Of a stretch of 64,000 nt of DNA, positions 41,769 through 49,990 are shown piece by piece. This DNA is from JABWAJ01 sp038323375 (lineage in GTDB: Bacteria > Bacteroidota > Bacteroidia > Chitinophagales > Saprospiraceae), in contig JBBQGV010000018.1 in NCBI GenBank assembly GCA_038323375.1, forward strand, positions 1 to 64,000. The letters are read 5' to 3'. The notes below the pieces were generated by a model. The model searched no databases, had not been told where the DNA came from, and saw only the letters and a list, made by a program, of their open reading frames with translations. Positions within the stretch are counted from its first letter, which is position 1; the number at the start of each line of letters is the position of its first letter. The position numbers and the translations under genes were made by a program.

Positions 41769-42608
41769 ATGAATACCTCTATGAAAAAAATACTCATTCC
41801 AACTGATTTTTCTGAAACAGCGCGCGATGCGTATACCTATGCTTTGGAATATTGCAAAAACCTTGGCGAGCCCTGTAGCCTGAAGGTGGTGCATGTTTTT
41901 ATGCCCGAAGCGGCCTCTACGCCTACTTTCATCCCTCCGATACAGGAGTTTATGGAATTGAAAGAGAAAACATTAAAAGAGTTTGCGCAAAACATTGCAG
42001 AGCAACCGGCTAACGTGGAAGAAGTGAAAACTGAGCAATTGATTGGTTTTCCGGGCGACGAGATCATTGAGTTGTCCAAAACATTCGACCTCATCATCAT
42101 GGGGACGACCGGCGATGGCGGTCTTTTGGAAAAACTGTTCGGCAGCGTTTCCACGATTGTTGCCCAGCGGGCGCACTGTGCCGTGCTGTTAGTTCCCAAC
42201 GGCGCAAAGTATAAAATGCCCGCACAAATCCTGTATTCCAGTAGCGCTGATGCCTCCGACGAACGCCTGGTTGAGCAATTGATCTTGTTCAATAAGCCTT
42301 TTCAGGCGCGCATCCATTTTGTACATGTCGAACGGGAAGGGGATGCCGCATTTTCAAAGTCTAAAGAAGAAATTTTTGAAGAATTGTTCGAGGCCGGAGA
42401 ACCGCCTTTTGCCTTTGAGTTCGCCAACATCAAAAGCCCGGACATTGATGCCTCGATCAACCAATATGCCGAAATGGGAAAAATTGACCTGATCGTCATG
42501 GGCACCCGCCACCGCGGCTTCTGGGAACAGCTTTTTCACAAAAGCCAAACCAAACAAATGGCCCTGCATACTCATTTGCCCATGCTGGTTTTGCATCAGG
42601 GGGATTAG
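41769..42608 (+). CDS. Tandem-domain universal stress protein
   Basis: 279 residues made of two Usp domains. The first (MKKILIPTDFSETARDAYTYAL to about 140) carries the ATP-binding-type MGTTGDGGLLEKLFGSVSTIVAQRAHCAVLLVP. The second (about 150-279) ends with VMGTRHRGFWEQLFHKSQTKQMALHTHLPMLVLH. Usp proteins respond to starvation or redox stress. The start may be ATG 41769 or ATG 41781. Its last 4 nt overlap, antisense, the 3' end of the GT39 gene. Confidence 0.92.
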   Translation: MNTSMKKILIPTDFSETARDAYTYALEYCKNLGEPCSLKVVHVFMPEAASTPTFIPPIQEFMELKEKTLKEFAQNIAEQPANVEEVKTEQLIGFPGDEIIELSKTFDLIIMGTTGDGGLLEKLFGSVSTIVAQRAHCAVLLVPNGAKYKMPAQILYSSSADASDERLVEQLILFNKPFQARIHFVHVEREGDAAFSKSKEEIFEELFEAGEPPFAFEFANIKSPDIDASINQYAEMGKIDLIVMGTRHRGFWEQLFHKSQTKQMALHTHLPMLVLHQGD

Positions 42609-44335
42609 GAATTGCGGAGCAGCAATTCAATAGGAACACTATTCACCGCAGGCGGCAATTGGCCGGTGCGTACGCCAAAAACTAAGGTGAACCTACCGGA
42701 TAAACCTTCCGGAAAGTTTAGAACCGTGTTGGTTTCGATGGTGTCGCCAGCCTCGATTTTGCCGCGAGGCAAGACGAATATGTCGTCTAATACCAATACA
42801 GGTTTTTCCTGTACCCCGTCGAACAGCATTGCTGAAAAAGTAAGGGGCATCGTCCCCACCCCCTGCCGCACTTCAAACGGATAGGGGTTTTTTATTTGTA
42901 AAAAGATCATGGCAGATTCGCCCTGTTTTACTGAAACGGATGTGGCGGCAGGGGTGATTACCAATTTACCGGCCACCTGCAGGCTGTCGGCGCGCAGCAC
43001 GTGAAACCCCTTCAACCCGTTTTTCCAGGGAATTTCCAGGGTTTTGCAGTCGCTGCATTCCCAATCGTCGTTTCCGGCAATGAAAGCGGATCGGTTGTGC
43101 AGGGCGGTTTCCCAGTCCCAGAGATCGTACTGACTTTTTCGGTACAACACATCCGTAAAGGTATAGGCGCGTTCGCCCGTGTAGAAGGCGTATTTGGAGG
43201 GATTCCGGTACGAATTCTGAAAAACCACTGGCAAACCGCCAGCTTCTTTGTGGAGGGGATCAATCCATTTGCGGTTTTGAAACTCCGTAGGCAAAGGAAT
43301 CCAGGCAGTGGCAAGCAGCAACCGGCCAATCAGAAAACCCACGACCGTAATTGCCGACAACCTGAGTATCCAACGCCGGAAAGCTTCCCGATCCAACGCA
43401 TATTCGTAAGTGAGCAGCACCAGCGGAATGGCCAGCAAACCGGTCCATTGCGGTTCAGCGTGCCCTTTGAATGTTGCCCAGAAAAAAAACGCCCAAAACC
43501 CCACAATCAGGAAAAGCCACGCCCGGCGTTCCTCGCTTTTGAAATTGGAATGCCACACCGCTTTCAAAATCAGCAAAAAAAGCAGAGGATTAAACATGAC
43601 CGGCTGATTGAGCAGGTAAGTGAACGTATGCTTCAATTCATAAGGATCGTCCCGGCCCGACAAATGGTAGCGGAAAGAAGGAAATTCCTGGGCATACTGC
43701 CAGTAGAGGTGCGGCATAAACAACAAACAACCCAACAAAGAAGCCACATAAAAAGCCGGAGTACGCAGGAGGGCGCGCAAATTGGACAAAGTAACGAAGC
43801 CGATGAGCAGAATTCCGTGGTATTTGCTGTACAACAACGCGGCCATGCAAGCGCCCAGCAAAATAGTGTTCAACCACGAAGGCTGTTGCAAAAAGCGGCG
43901 GTAAAGCCAAAGGAATACAGCGCCAAAAAATAGCAACGGCGCATCGGGCGCAGCAATGAAGCCGTAGATCTGAAAAAGGGGCAATGCCGCCAGCAACGCA
44001 ATCAGCACCCAGGCGTCGCGGCGCTTTGCGGGTTGCCCGGCCAATAGCCAGATAAAAAAAAATGTACCGGTTTGCAGCAATACTGCAATTAGACGAACAC
44101 CCAGTTCATTCTGAAAACAGGCATAGCCCGCGCGGATCATCAGGGCGATCATCGGAGGATGGTCAAAGTAGCCCCAGTCTAAGGCTTGCGCATACATCCA
44201 GTAATACGCTTCGTCCGGATCCAGCTCCGTGAACGCGGCCTGAAAAAGGTTGAGCAGCAACCAAACGAAGAGGAATCCCACAAACACCGTTTTGGCGCTT
44301 CCGTTGGTTTCTTTGCTGCCCAATACCTGATCCAT
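42605..44335 (-). CDS. GT39-type membrane glycosyltransferase (lipid A cluster)
   Basis: 576 residues. About ten membrane helices fill residues 15-350, and a soluble domain follows (about 360-576). The active-site loop ELDPDEAYYWMYAQALDWGYFDHPPMIALMI is the hallmark of ArnT/PMT-like GT39 enzymes, which use polyprenyl-phosphate sugars outside the membrane. It is the last gene of the long minus-strand unit that starts with lpxD, so decoration of lipid A or a surface glycan is a reasonable inference. The soluble tail ends in a beta-sandwich. Confidence 0.88.
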   Translation of the reverse strand: MDQVLGSKETNGSAKTVFVGFLFVWLLLNLFQAAFTELDPDEAYYWMYAQALDWGYFDHPPMIALMIRAGYACFQNELGVRLIAVLLQTGTFFFIWLLAGQPAKRRDAWVLIALLAALPLFQIYGFIAAPDAPLLFFGAVFLWLYRRFLQQPSWLNTILLGACMAALLYSKYHGILLIGFVTLSNLRALLRTPAFYVASLLGCLLFMPHLYWQYAQEFPSFRYHLSGRDDPYELKHTFTYLLNQPVMFNPLLFLLILKAVWHSNFKSEERRAWLFLIVGFWAFFFWATFKGHAEPQWTGLLAIPLVLLTYEYALDREAFRRWILRLSAITVVGFLIGRLLLATAWIPLPTEFQNRKWIDPLHKEAGGLPVVFQNSYRNPSKYAFYTGERAYTFTDVLYRKSQYDLWDWETALHNRSAFIAGNDDWECSDCKTLEIPWKNGLKGFHVLRADSLQVAGKLVITPAATSVSVKQGESAMIFLQIKNPYPFEVRQGVGTMPLTFSAMLFDGVQEKPVLVLDDIFVLPRGKIEAGDTIETNTVLNFPEGLSGRFTLVFGVRTGQLPPAVNSVPIELLLRNS

Positions 44336-44344
44336 ATCGTCTGT

Positions 44345-44884
44345 CTATTGCGTTACTTTCACTTTTGGTGCGTTTCTGTCATCCGATTCGGCATCCCTGG
44401 CGATGTATAGCATTTTTGCATTGTCGGATGAGAGTTCAAGGCGGCGATGGTCGGCGCTGAGTGTATAGGATTTCATCTCAGTGATCATTTCCTTAATATA
44501 CCTTTCCTGTGTCATCAATCCCTTACAGACCCGGGAGGAAAACGTCAGGTTATTGCCAAACCGAATCGTACCGGTTGAGTCAACGACACAGGAACCCCGA
44601 AAATCGTTACACCCAAAAGATCCAATTGCTTCGTCGAATTTTAAATCAAGAAGAATACTCACGGAGTCCGCGCCAGCTAATCGTTGCTCCGTACCATCTT
44701 TCGTATAGGTAAGTAAGCGCCAGCTCCTCAATTCTACCGGAAGCTTCGGCCTGTTCTTGATAGAATCCGGAATAACAGGCGCGGGTTCCGATTGTCCTTG
44801 CACCACTTCCGGTTTTTCCGAACCGCCACAATTCCAAAGCAATACAGTCAGCGCCAATGCGCCCAAAACAAGCAATCTTGTCAT
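44345..44884 (-). CDS. META domain lipoprotein (HslJ-like)
   Basis: 179 residues. The lipobox is LLWNC (Cys19) and is followed by a short Pro-rich linker. The META/DUF306 domain spans about 50-165, with RSWRLLTYTKDG, GSFGCNDFRGSC and LTFSSRVCKGLMTQERYIKEM, the latter two being diagnostic. META proteins such as HslJ are envelope stress or novobiocin-resistance factors in other bacteria. It sits 22 nt after the DUF3298 gene and 9 nt before the GT39 gene. Confidence 0.85.
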   Translation of the reverse strand: MTRLLVLGALALTVLLWNCGGSEKPEVVQGQSEPAPVIPDSIKNRPKLPVELRSWRLLTYTKDGTEQRLAGADSVSILLDLKFDEAIGSFGCNDFRGSCVVDSTGTIRFGNNLTFSSRVCKGLMTQERYIKEMITEMKSYTLSADHRRLELSSDNAKMLYIARDAESDDRNAPKVKVTQ

Positions 44885-44906
44885 GATTTACAGTCTATTT
44901 TAAACT

Positions 44907-45728
44907 TCAAAAAATTCTGTTTTTATAAAGGATCCCATCCAATTCTGAAAATGGAATGGTAAACTCGGTAGCCCCCACCACATAAGGCGCCACGTCGTAA
45001 TTGTTGTAATAAAAATACAGGCCGCTGTCAAGCAGCGCAAAATTCTCGGGCAAAGCGAACGATTCTCCCCAAAAAAAACCGGCGTCATTCAGGCTTTGCT
45101 TCGGGCTTAATCCATGTGCCCTGCGAAAATGTTTTTCGGCAATGGTTTCCAGGCGCGGTACGCTGTTGATAAAATCTCTCAGATCGAGCTTAAACCCGGT
45201 CATTTTATCCAGCACCAGCAGTGTTGTAAAGGAATTGGGGTGCGCGCCTCCCGTATTGGAATACGTGGCATACTTCAAAGAAATTAATTTAGGCGATTGG
45301 AACAAGATACTGGTTGCTGTTTCAACCTCCCAGGGAATATCGTAAACCGGATTATCTTTCCGAAGCGATTCGTAATCTCCGATAAACCGCTCTGCAACTT
45401 CATTGAGCGGAATGCGAAACTCCTTCTCCTCCACCGCATAAACCGCTAAAGATGCTTTCAGGAAGTGCATCAGGGTATCGTTGATGGCCTGGCGCACCGA
45501 GTCCGAGCCGCCTGTTGCCAAAAAATAACTTGCCTCAACCGTGGCGCAACTAACCGTATCGGATTTGCAATTGAGGGATTGTTTTTTAAAATTTTGGGAT
45601 TCGAAGATCAGGGCGCCAGCCGAAATCTCCATTTTTTCAGTCTGCTCGGGATTGTTTTGGGTACATGCGCCGGCGATCAAAAGGCAGGTTAAAAGGAACG
45701 CCGCAGGGATGATGACTGATTTTCTCAT
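44907..45728 (-). CDS. DUF3298/RsiV-like lipoprotein
   Basis: 273 residues with lipobox IAGAC (Cys22). The mature domain has a DUF4163-like part (about 55-165) and a DUF3298 part (about 190-265, EKHFRRAHGL, GLYFYYNNYDVAPYVVGATEFTIPF). This pair is typical of RsiV-type proteins that bind lysozyme or peptidoglycan-active ligands in some bacteria. Here it is anchored in a membrane and has no sigma-factor partner adjacent. It overlaps the ABC ATPase stop by 4 nt. Confidence 0.85.
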   Translation of the reverse strand: MRKSVIIPAAFLLTCLLIAGACTQNNPEQTEKMEISAGALIFESQNFKKQSLNCKSDTVSCATVEASYFLATGGSDSVRQAINDTLMHFLKASLAVYAVEEKEFRIPLNEVAERFIGDYESLRKDNPVYDIPWEVETATSILFQSPKLISLKYATYSNTGGAHPNSFTTLLVLDKMTGFKLDLRDFINSVPRLETIAEKHFRRAHGLSPKQSLNDAGFFWGESFALPENFALLDSGLYFYYNNYDVAPYVVGATEFTIPFSELDGILYKNRIF

Positions 45729-46369
45729 GTTGCAATGTTTTTGGTTTTGCTTTTGTACTGAAGAATGTCAATAGACTCTGTACAAAAAGCGTAATCTTCC
45801 TCCACATTAGATGCCACAACAACGAGTCTGTCGCCCGCAAATTGTCCAATTAGGTCAAGATACCAAGCACCGCCTTGCCGGTCGAGGTTACTCGTGGGTT
45901 CATCCAGCAGCAGCAGGGGCGTTTCGGAACAAATGGCCAGTGCCAGTTTCAGGCGCTGTTTCATGCCGGAAGAAAAAAAACGAACCGGCTTGTTTGCAGC
46001 ACTTTCTGGAAACCCCAACACCCCAACGAGGTCTTTGGGCTGCAATCCGGCAGCAAATTTCCGGAAACGGTGGTGAAATTGCAAAGCTTCCAGCAGCGTA
46101 AATTCTTCGATCAGCTCGATGTAAGGCGCGGCATAGGAAAGGTACTGCCAAGCTTCGTTGGGGTTTAAAGACTTTTTTTGATGAGCAAACGAGGCTTGCC
46201 CTTTGGTGGGTGAAAGGTGCCCCGACAAGATGCGCAACAGCGTTGATTTTCCGGATCCGTTGGGGCCTGTAACGGCATAGCGCCCCGGTGCCTCAAACAT
46301 CAGGTCAACATCGCGAAGCACCCATTCCCTGCGGTAGCGCTTGCTCACCCTGCTCAGTTCAATCTTCAT
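45725..46369 (-). CDS. Stand-alone ABC transporter ATP-binding protein (CcmA-like)
   Basis: About 214 residues from ATG 46369 (MKIELSRVSKRYRREWVLRDVD), which overlaps lpxA by 11 nt. The longer frame from 46438 would read into lpxA. Walker A is GPNGSGKST, the signature is degenerate (FFSSGMKQRLKLALAI) and Walker B is LLLLDEPTSNLD. The usual switch histidine is replaced by VVVASN. The architecture resembles CcmA-type ATPases. No permease gene is adjacent, so its membrane partner must be elsewhere. Its place between lpxA and lipoprotein genes suggests an envelope role, which is inference. Confidence 0.88.
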   Translation of the reverse strand: MKIELSRVSKRYRREWVLRDVDLMFEAPGRYAVTGPNGSGKSTLLRILSGHLSPTKGQASFAHQKKSLNPNEAWQYLSYAAPYIELIEEFTLLEALQFHHRFRKFAAGLQPKDLVGVLGFPESAANKPVRFFSSGMKQRLKLALAICSETPLLLLDEPTSNLDRQGGAWYLDLIGQFAGDRLVVVASNVEEDYAFCTESIDILQYKSKTKNIAT

Positions 46370-47318
46370 TGACGCTGGAGCCGTTGAGTCCCCGAAAACC
46401 CCGCATGATTCCCTTGTCGTTGCTGAATTTTTTGACAAATTTCAGGATATTGTCCCGTTCTTCCGAGGGGCTGAATTCATTCTCAATGATTTCAAGCGCC
46501 TGATCCATTTTGTAATTAGAGACGTAGAGCCGGCGGTAAATCTCGTGGATAAGGTGGATCTGGCTTTCGTTGAACTTTCTGCGCGTTAACCCGACCGAGT
46601 TCACGCCCACATAAGAAAGCGGTTCGCGGGCAGCCTTCACATAAGGCGGCACGTTTTTGCGCACCAAAGACCCCCCGGCTACAAAGCTGTGCTGGCCGAT
46701 GCACATGAACTGCTGCACGGCAACCAGCCCCTCCAGAATTGCCCAGTCTTCGATGACAACATGGCCGGCTAAGGTCACATTGTTCGCTAAGATAACATGG
46801 TCGCCAATGAGGCAATCGTGGGCAACGTGCGCATAAGCCATCAGCAAGCAATCGCTGCCAACCACCGTTTTCCAGGCTTCTTTCGTCCCCCGGTTCACGG
46901 TAACGTATTCCCGGATCGTGGTGCGGTCGCCAATCTCGGCAGTCGTTTTTTCCCCGGCAAACTTGAGGTCTTGCGGTATTCCGGCAATGACGGCACCGGG
47001 AAAAATTTCGCAGGATTTCCCGATTCGGGCGCCTTCGAAGACCGTAACATTAGAGCCAATCCAGGTGTCGTCGCCAATTTCGGCCGTATTGCTTTCTACT
47101 TCATATTTCAGGTTATGCGGAACCCCCGCTATAATGGAATTGGGCATAATTTTGCACCTTTTTCCGATTCGTGCGCCTTCATAGATGGTCACGTTGGAAG
47201 CAATCCAGGTTCCATCGCCGATAACTACATCTTTGTCAATGTAGCAGAAGGGGCCGATTTCGACATTTTCACCGATCTGCGCCCCGGCGTGTATTACAGA
47301 GTGTTTTCTGAAATCCAT
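46359..47318 (-). CDS. lpxA: UDP-GlcNAc acyltransferase LpxA with internal duplication
   Basis: Transfers an acyl chain from ACP to UDP-GlcNAc, the first step of lipid A synthesis. It has 319 residues, about 55-60 more than usual. The extra length is mainly a 48-residue tandem duplication of left-handed beta-helix rungs: residues 33-80 and 81-128 match at most positions (TWI.SNVT.YEGARIGK.C.I, then IAG.P..LK). The first rung set and the third IGDRTTIREYVTVNRGT are normal. The catalytic AYAHVAHDC is present, with His167 as the expected base, then the C-terminal helical part. It starts 4 nt after lpxC-fabZ. Confidence 0.95.
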   Translation of the reverse strand: MDFRKHSVIHAGAQIGENVEIGPFCYIDKDVVIGDGTWIASNVTIYEGARIGKRCKIMPNSIIAGVPHNLKYEVESNTAEIGDDTWIGSNVTVFEGARIGKSCEIFPGAVIAGIPQDLKFAGEKTTAEIGDRTTIREYVTVNRGTKEAWKTVVGSDCLLMAYAHVAHDCLIGDHVILANNVTLAGHVVIEDWAILEGLVAVQQFMCIGQHSFVAGGSLVRKNVPPYVKAAREPLSYVGVNSVGLTRRKFNESQIHLIHEIYRRLYVSNYKMDQALEIIENEFSPSEERDNILKFVKKFSNDKGIMRGFRGLNGSSVNED

Positions 47319-47322
47319 GATA

Positions 47323-48708
47323 TTAAGATCGTCTGACCATTTGTGCCGTTAATTCTGCTTCTGATACAATTCTGTTGCCAACGTATGCTGTGCCCAGCAT
47401 CTGGCAAATACCGCGCCGCATGGGAGCAACCATTTCCAATTTGAACAAAATGGTATCGCCAGGTAAGACTTTATACCTGAACTTGACATTCTCTATTTTC
47501 AAAAAGTAGGTGTCCCAGTTGCCGGGATCTTCCACGGTTGAAAGCGCCAGGATGCCGCCGGTTTGAGCCATTGCTTCCACCTGCAACACACCGGGCATGA
47601 CCGGGTTGTTCGGGAAATGTCCCTGAAAAAATTGCTCATTGAACGTTACATTTTTTACGCCAACGATGTAGTTTTCCGACATTTCAATAATCTTGTCTAC
47701 CAGCAAAAAAGGGTAGCGATGGGGTAGCCATTGTGCGATTTTTACGGAATCGAACAAGGGCGCTTTATCAGGATCGTAAACCGGTTTACCTTTCAGTTTG
47801 CGTTGCTCCTGAAACTGTTTTTTGAGCAGTTTCGCGAATTCCACATTGGCTTTATGCCCTGGCTTGATGGCTACAATTTTACCTTTTATAGGGTGTCCCA
47901 TCAGCGCCAGATCCCCGATTACATCCAAAAGTTTGTGGCGTGCCGGTTCGTTTTTAAAACGCAGATCAAGTGTGTTGAGGATCCCTTCCCGCACTTTCAC
48001 ACTCTTTTTGTTGATTTTCAAGGCCAATTCGTCCAAAAAGACTTGCTCCACGCTTTTGTCCACAATGACGATGGCATTGTCTAAGTCGCCACCCCGAATA
48101 AGGTTTTGTTGAAAAAGCACTTCCAACTCATGCAAAAAAACAAAAGTCCGGCAGGGTGCAATTTCTTTTTCGTAGTCGTTGAGATCCGTGAGCTGGGCGT
48201 ATTGCTGCCCAAGTACGTCCGAATTGAAATCAATGAGCGTAATGACCTCAAAATGGTCACTGGGCAGGGCCATCAATTCCGTTCCGGTACTTTCGTCCCG
48301 ATAGGTCACGGGCTGCGTAATTTCGAAGTATTCCCTTTCTGCTTCCTGCTCCTCGATGCCTGCCTGGCGCAGCGCCTCCACAAACGGTAGCGCGCTGCCG
48401 TCGAGGATGGGCACTTCGGAACCGTCGAGTTGAATCAGTACATTGTCAATCTGCATGCCCACCAGCGCGGAAAGCGCGTGTTCGATGGTGCTGATCTGTA
48501 CCTGCTCAAATTTGATGGTCGTGCCGCGTTGCGTGGAAACCACCCGGTTAACGTCTGCGTTGAAAACCGGCTTGCCCTCGATGTCTGTCCGCTGAAACTT
48601 GTAGCCGTGATCCGCCGGCGCTGGCTGAAAGGTCAGGGTTACCGGTTGCCCGGTATGCAACCCTACTCCTTTAAGCGATGCCGGTTGTTTGATCGTACGC
48701 TGCTTCAT
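47323..48708 (-). CDS. lpxC-fabZ: Bifunctional LpxC-FabZ (UDP-acyl-GlcNAc deacetylase/3-hydroxyacyl-ACP dehydratase)
   Basis: 461 residues from ATG 48708 (MKQRTIKQPASLKGVGLHTG); the longer frame to 48846 has no family sequence. The LpxC half (about 1-300) deacetylates UDP-3-O-acyl-GlcNAc using zinc bound by STIEHALSAL and HKLLDVIGDLALMGH. The FabZ half (about 315-461) dehydrates 3-hydroxyacyl-ACP, with LPHRYPFLLVDKI and GHFPNNPVMPGVLQVEAMAQTGG. The fusion is standard in Bacteroidota. It lies between lpxD and lpxA in the lipid A operon. Confidence 0.97.
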   Translation of the reverse strand: MKQRTIKQPASLKGVGLHTGQPVTLTFQPAPADHGYKFQRTDIEGKPVFNADVNRVVSTQRGTTIKFEQVQISTIEHALSALVGMQIDNVLIQLDGSEVPILDGSALPFVEALRQAGIEEQEAEREYFEITQPVTYRDESTGTELMALPSDHFEVITLIDFNSDVLGQQYAQLTDLNDYEKEIAPCRTFVFLHELEVLFQQNLIRGGDLDNAIVIVDKSVEQVFLDELALKINKKSVKVREGILNTLDLRFKNEPARHKLLDVIGDLALMGHPIKGKIVAIKPGHKANVEFAKLLKKQFQEQRKLKGKPVYDPDKAPLFDSVKIAQWLPHRYPFLLVDKIIEMSENYIVGVKNVTFNEQFFQGHFPNNPVMPGVLQVEAMAQTGGILALSTVEDPGNWDTYFLKIENVKFRYKVLPGDTILFKLEMVAPMRRGICQMLGTAYVGNRIVSEAELTAQMVRRS

Positions 48709-48806
48709 ATCCAATAAAAATATTGTCGCTCGAAAAAAATTGCTGCAAAGATATGTTATTGATCCGGGAATAGATTTGAGAAATTTCAAGTCTTGAAAAT
48801 ACCTGA

Positions 48807-49856
48807 CTATTGATCCGGTATGCGTTTCCCTTCGGGGTTGATCCATTTTTCAATTTGCTCCAACCGCCTGACGAGGTTGGGCAATTTTCTAAAAAAAACA
48901 AAAGCCCGCATGTACTCGCTGTGGCGAATGGCCGGATAGCCGGAAATGGCCGTCCCCGGTTCTTTGATGGAGCCGGTAACGCCACTTTGCCCCTGCATCT
49001 GGGTGCCGTCGGCAATGGTCAGGTGTCCGCCAATGCCCACTTGCCCGCCAATGCGGCAGGATTTGCCAATTTTTGTGCTGCCGGCAATGCCCGTTTGGGC
49101 GGCAATCACGGTATTTTCTCCGATTTCCACATTGTGCGCGATCTGGATCAGGTTGTCCAATTTTACGCCCCGCCGGATGATGGTAGACCCCATGGTGGCG
49201 CGGTCAATGGTTGTATTGGCACCGATTTCCACATGGTCTTCAATGCACACATTCCCCACCTGCGCGATTTTGTTGTACGTGCCATCGGGCTGCGGCGCAA
49301 ACCCAAACCCGTCGGCACCAATGACCACATTGGGGTGGATGATGCAGTGGTCGCCGATGACGCATTCGTGCATGATGCGCACCCCCGGGTAGATGAATGC
49401 CTGGCGCCCGATTTTTGCATTTTTGCCAATATAGACCTGCGAACTGATGTAGCTGTTTTCGCCAATGCCGGCACCTGCTTCCACGATGCTGAACGGGCCG
49501 ACGGAAACGCCTTCCCCCAGTTGCGCATCGGCGTGTACCTGCGCATGCGGAGAAATGCCGCTGGGCGTTGAGTCATTGCCCCCGAAATTGCTGAGCAAGA
49601 CGCCAACGGCAAGGTACACATCGGCTACCCGAATCATGGTGGCGCTAACGGGCTTTTTCGGTTGGAATGCCTGATGGACTAAAATAATGGAAGCCGTCGT
49701 GGTATAAGCGTATTCTTCATACTTCGGATTGCCGAGGAAAGTGATAGTTCCTACCCCACCTTCTTCAATCTTGGATGGGCGGCTGACCTGAATTTCAGGG
49801 TCTCCTTCTACCACGCCGTTTAATAGTGCTGCTAATTCTCTGGCCGACAGTTGCAT
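48807..49856 (-). CDS. lpxD: UDP-3-O-acylglucosamine N-acyltransferase LpxD
   Basis: Adds the second acyl chain in lipid A synthesis. It has 349 residues. The N-terminal uridine-binding domain (about 1-105, LSARELAALLNGVVEGDPEIQV, GTITFLGNPKY) is followed by a left-handed beta-helix of hexapeptide repeats and a C-terminal helix. The catalytic His is in NLIQIAHNVEIGENT, and IGADGFGFAP is typical. It heads the minus-strand lipid A cluster. The minus-7 box lies so close to the ATG that a leaderless mRNA is likely. Confidence 0.97.
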   Translation of the reverse strand: MQLSARELAALLNGVVEGDPEIQVSRPSKIEEGGVGTITFLGNPKYEEYAYTTTASIILVHQAFQPKKPVSATMIRVADVYLAVGVLLSNFGGNDSTPSGISPHAQVHADAQLGEGVSVGPFSIVEAGAGIGENSYISSQVYIGKNAKIGRQAFIYPGVRIMHECVIGDHCIIHPNVVIGADGFGFAPQPDGTYNKIAQVGNVCIEDHVEIGANTTIDRATMGSTIIRRGVKLDNLIQIAHNVEIGENTVIAAQTGIAGSTKIGKSCRIGGQVGIGGHLTIADGTQMQGQSGVTGSIKEPGTAISGYPAIRHSEYMRAFVFFRKLPNLVRRLEQIEKWINPEGKRIPDQ

Positions 49857-49860
49857 GGTG

Positions 49861-49868
49861 CAAAGGTA
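49861..49868 (-). promoter_or_regulatory. Minus-7 element of lpxD, apparently leaderless
   Basis: On the minus strand TACCTTTG, a perfect TAnnTTTG, ends 4 nt before the lpxD ATG. Transcription should begin at the start codon. No TTG precedes it; the region upstream is a tandem repeat. Confidence 0.5.
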
Positions 49869-49875
49869 GGAAAAT

Positions 49876-49907
49876 TTGAAGATTTGAGGATTTGAAGATT
49901 TGAGGAT
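49876..49907. repeat. Two perfect 16-bp tandem repeats upstream of lpxD
   Basis: TTGAAGATTTGAGGAT occurs twice in direct succession (49876-49891 and 49892-49907); each unit is itself nearly an 8-bp dimer. They occupy the space where a minus-33 promoter element would lie. Confidence 0.65.
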
Positions 49908-49949
49908 GGAGACTAACAGCGCGTGGGAAAGGACATTGTTGTTAATGCC

Positions 49950-49990
49950 CTATCCCGCCGAGTCAGGATAAGTTGTGGTAAAAACCCCTC
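49950..49990 (-). repeat. Short dispersed hairpin repeat, copy 2
   Basis: CTATCCCG-CCGAGT-CAGGATAAG followed by TTGTGGTAAAAACCCCT. It resembles the sequence at 27188-27227 with changed stem and loop bases. It lies at the 3' end of the SLC13 gene. Confidence 0.4.

Noticed and set aside
47323..48708. LpxC-FabZ fusion as a novelty
   Set aside because: This fusion is well established across Bacteroidota.
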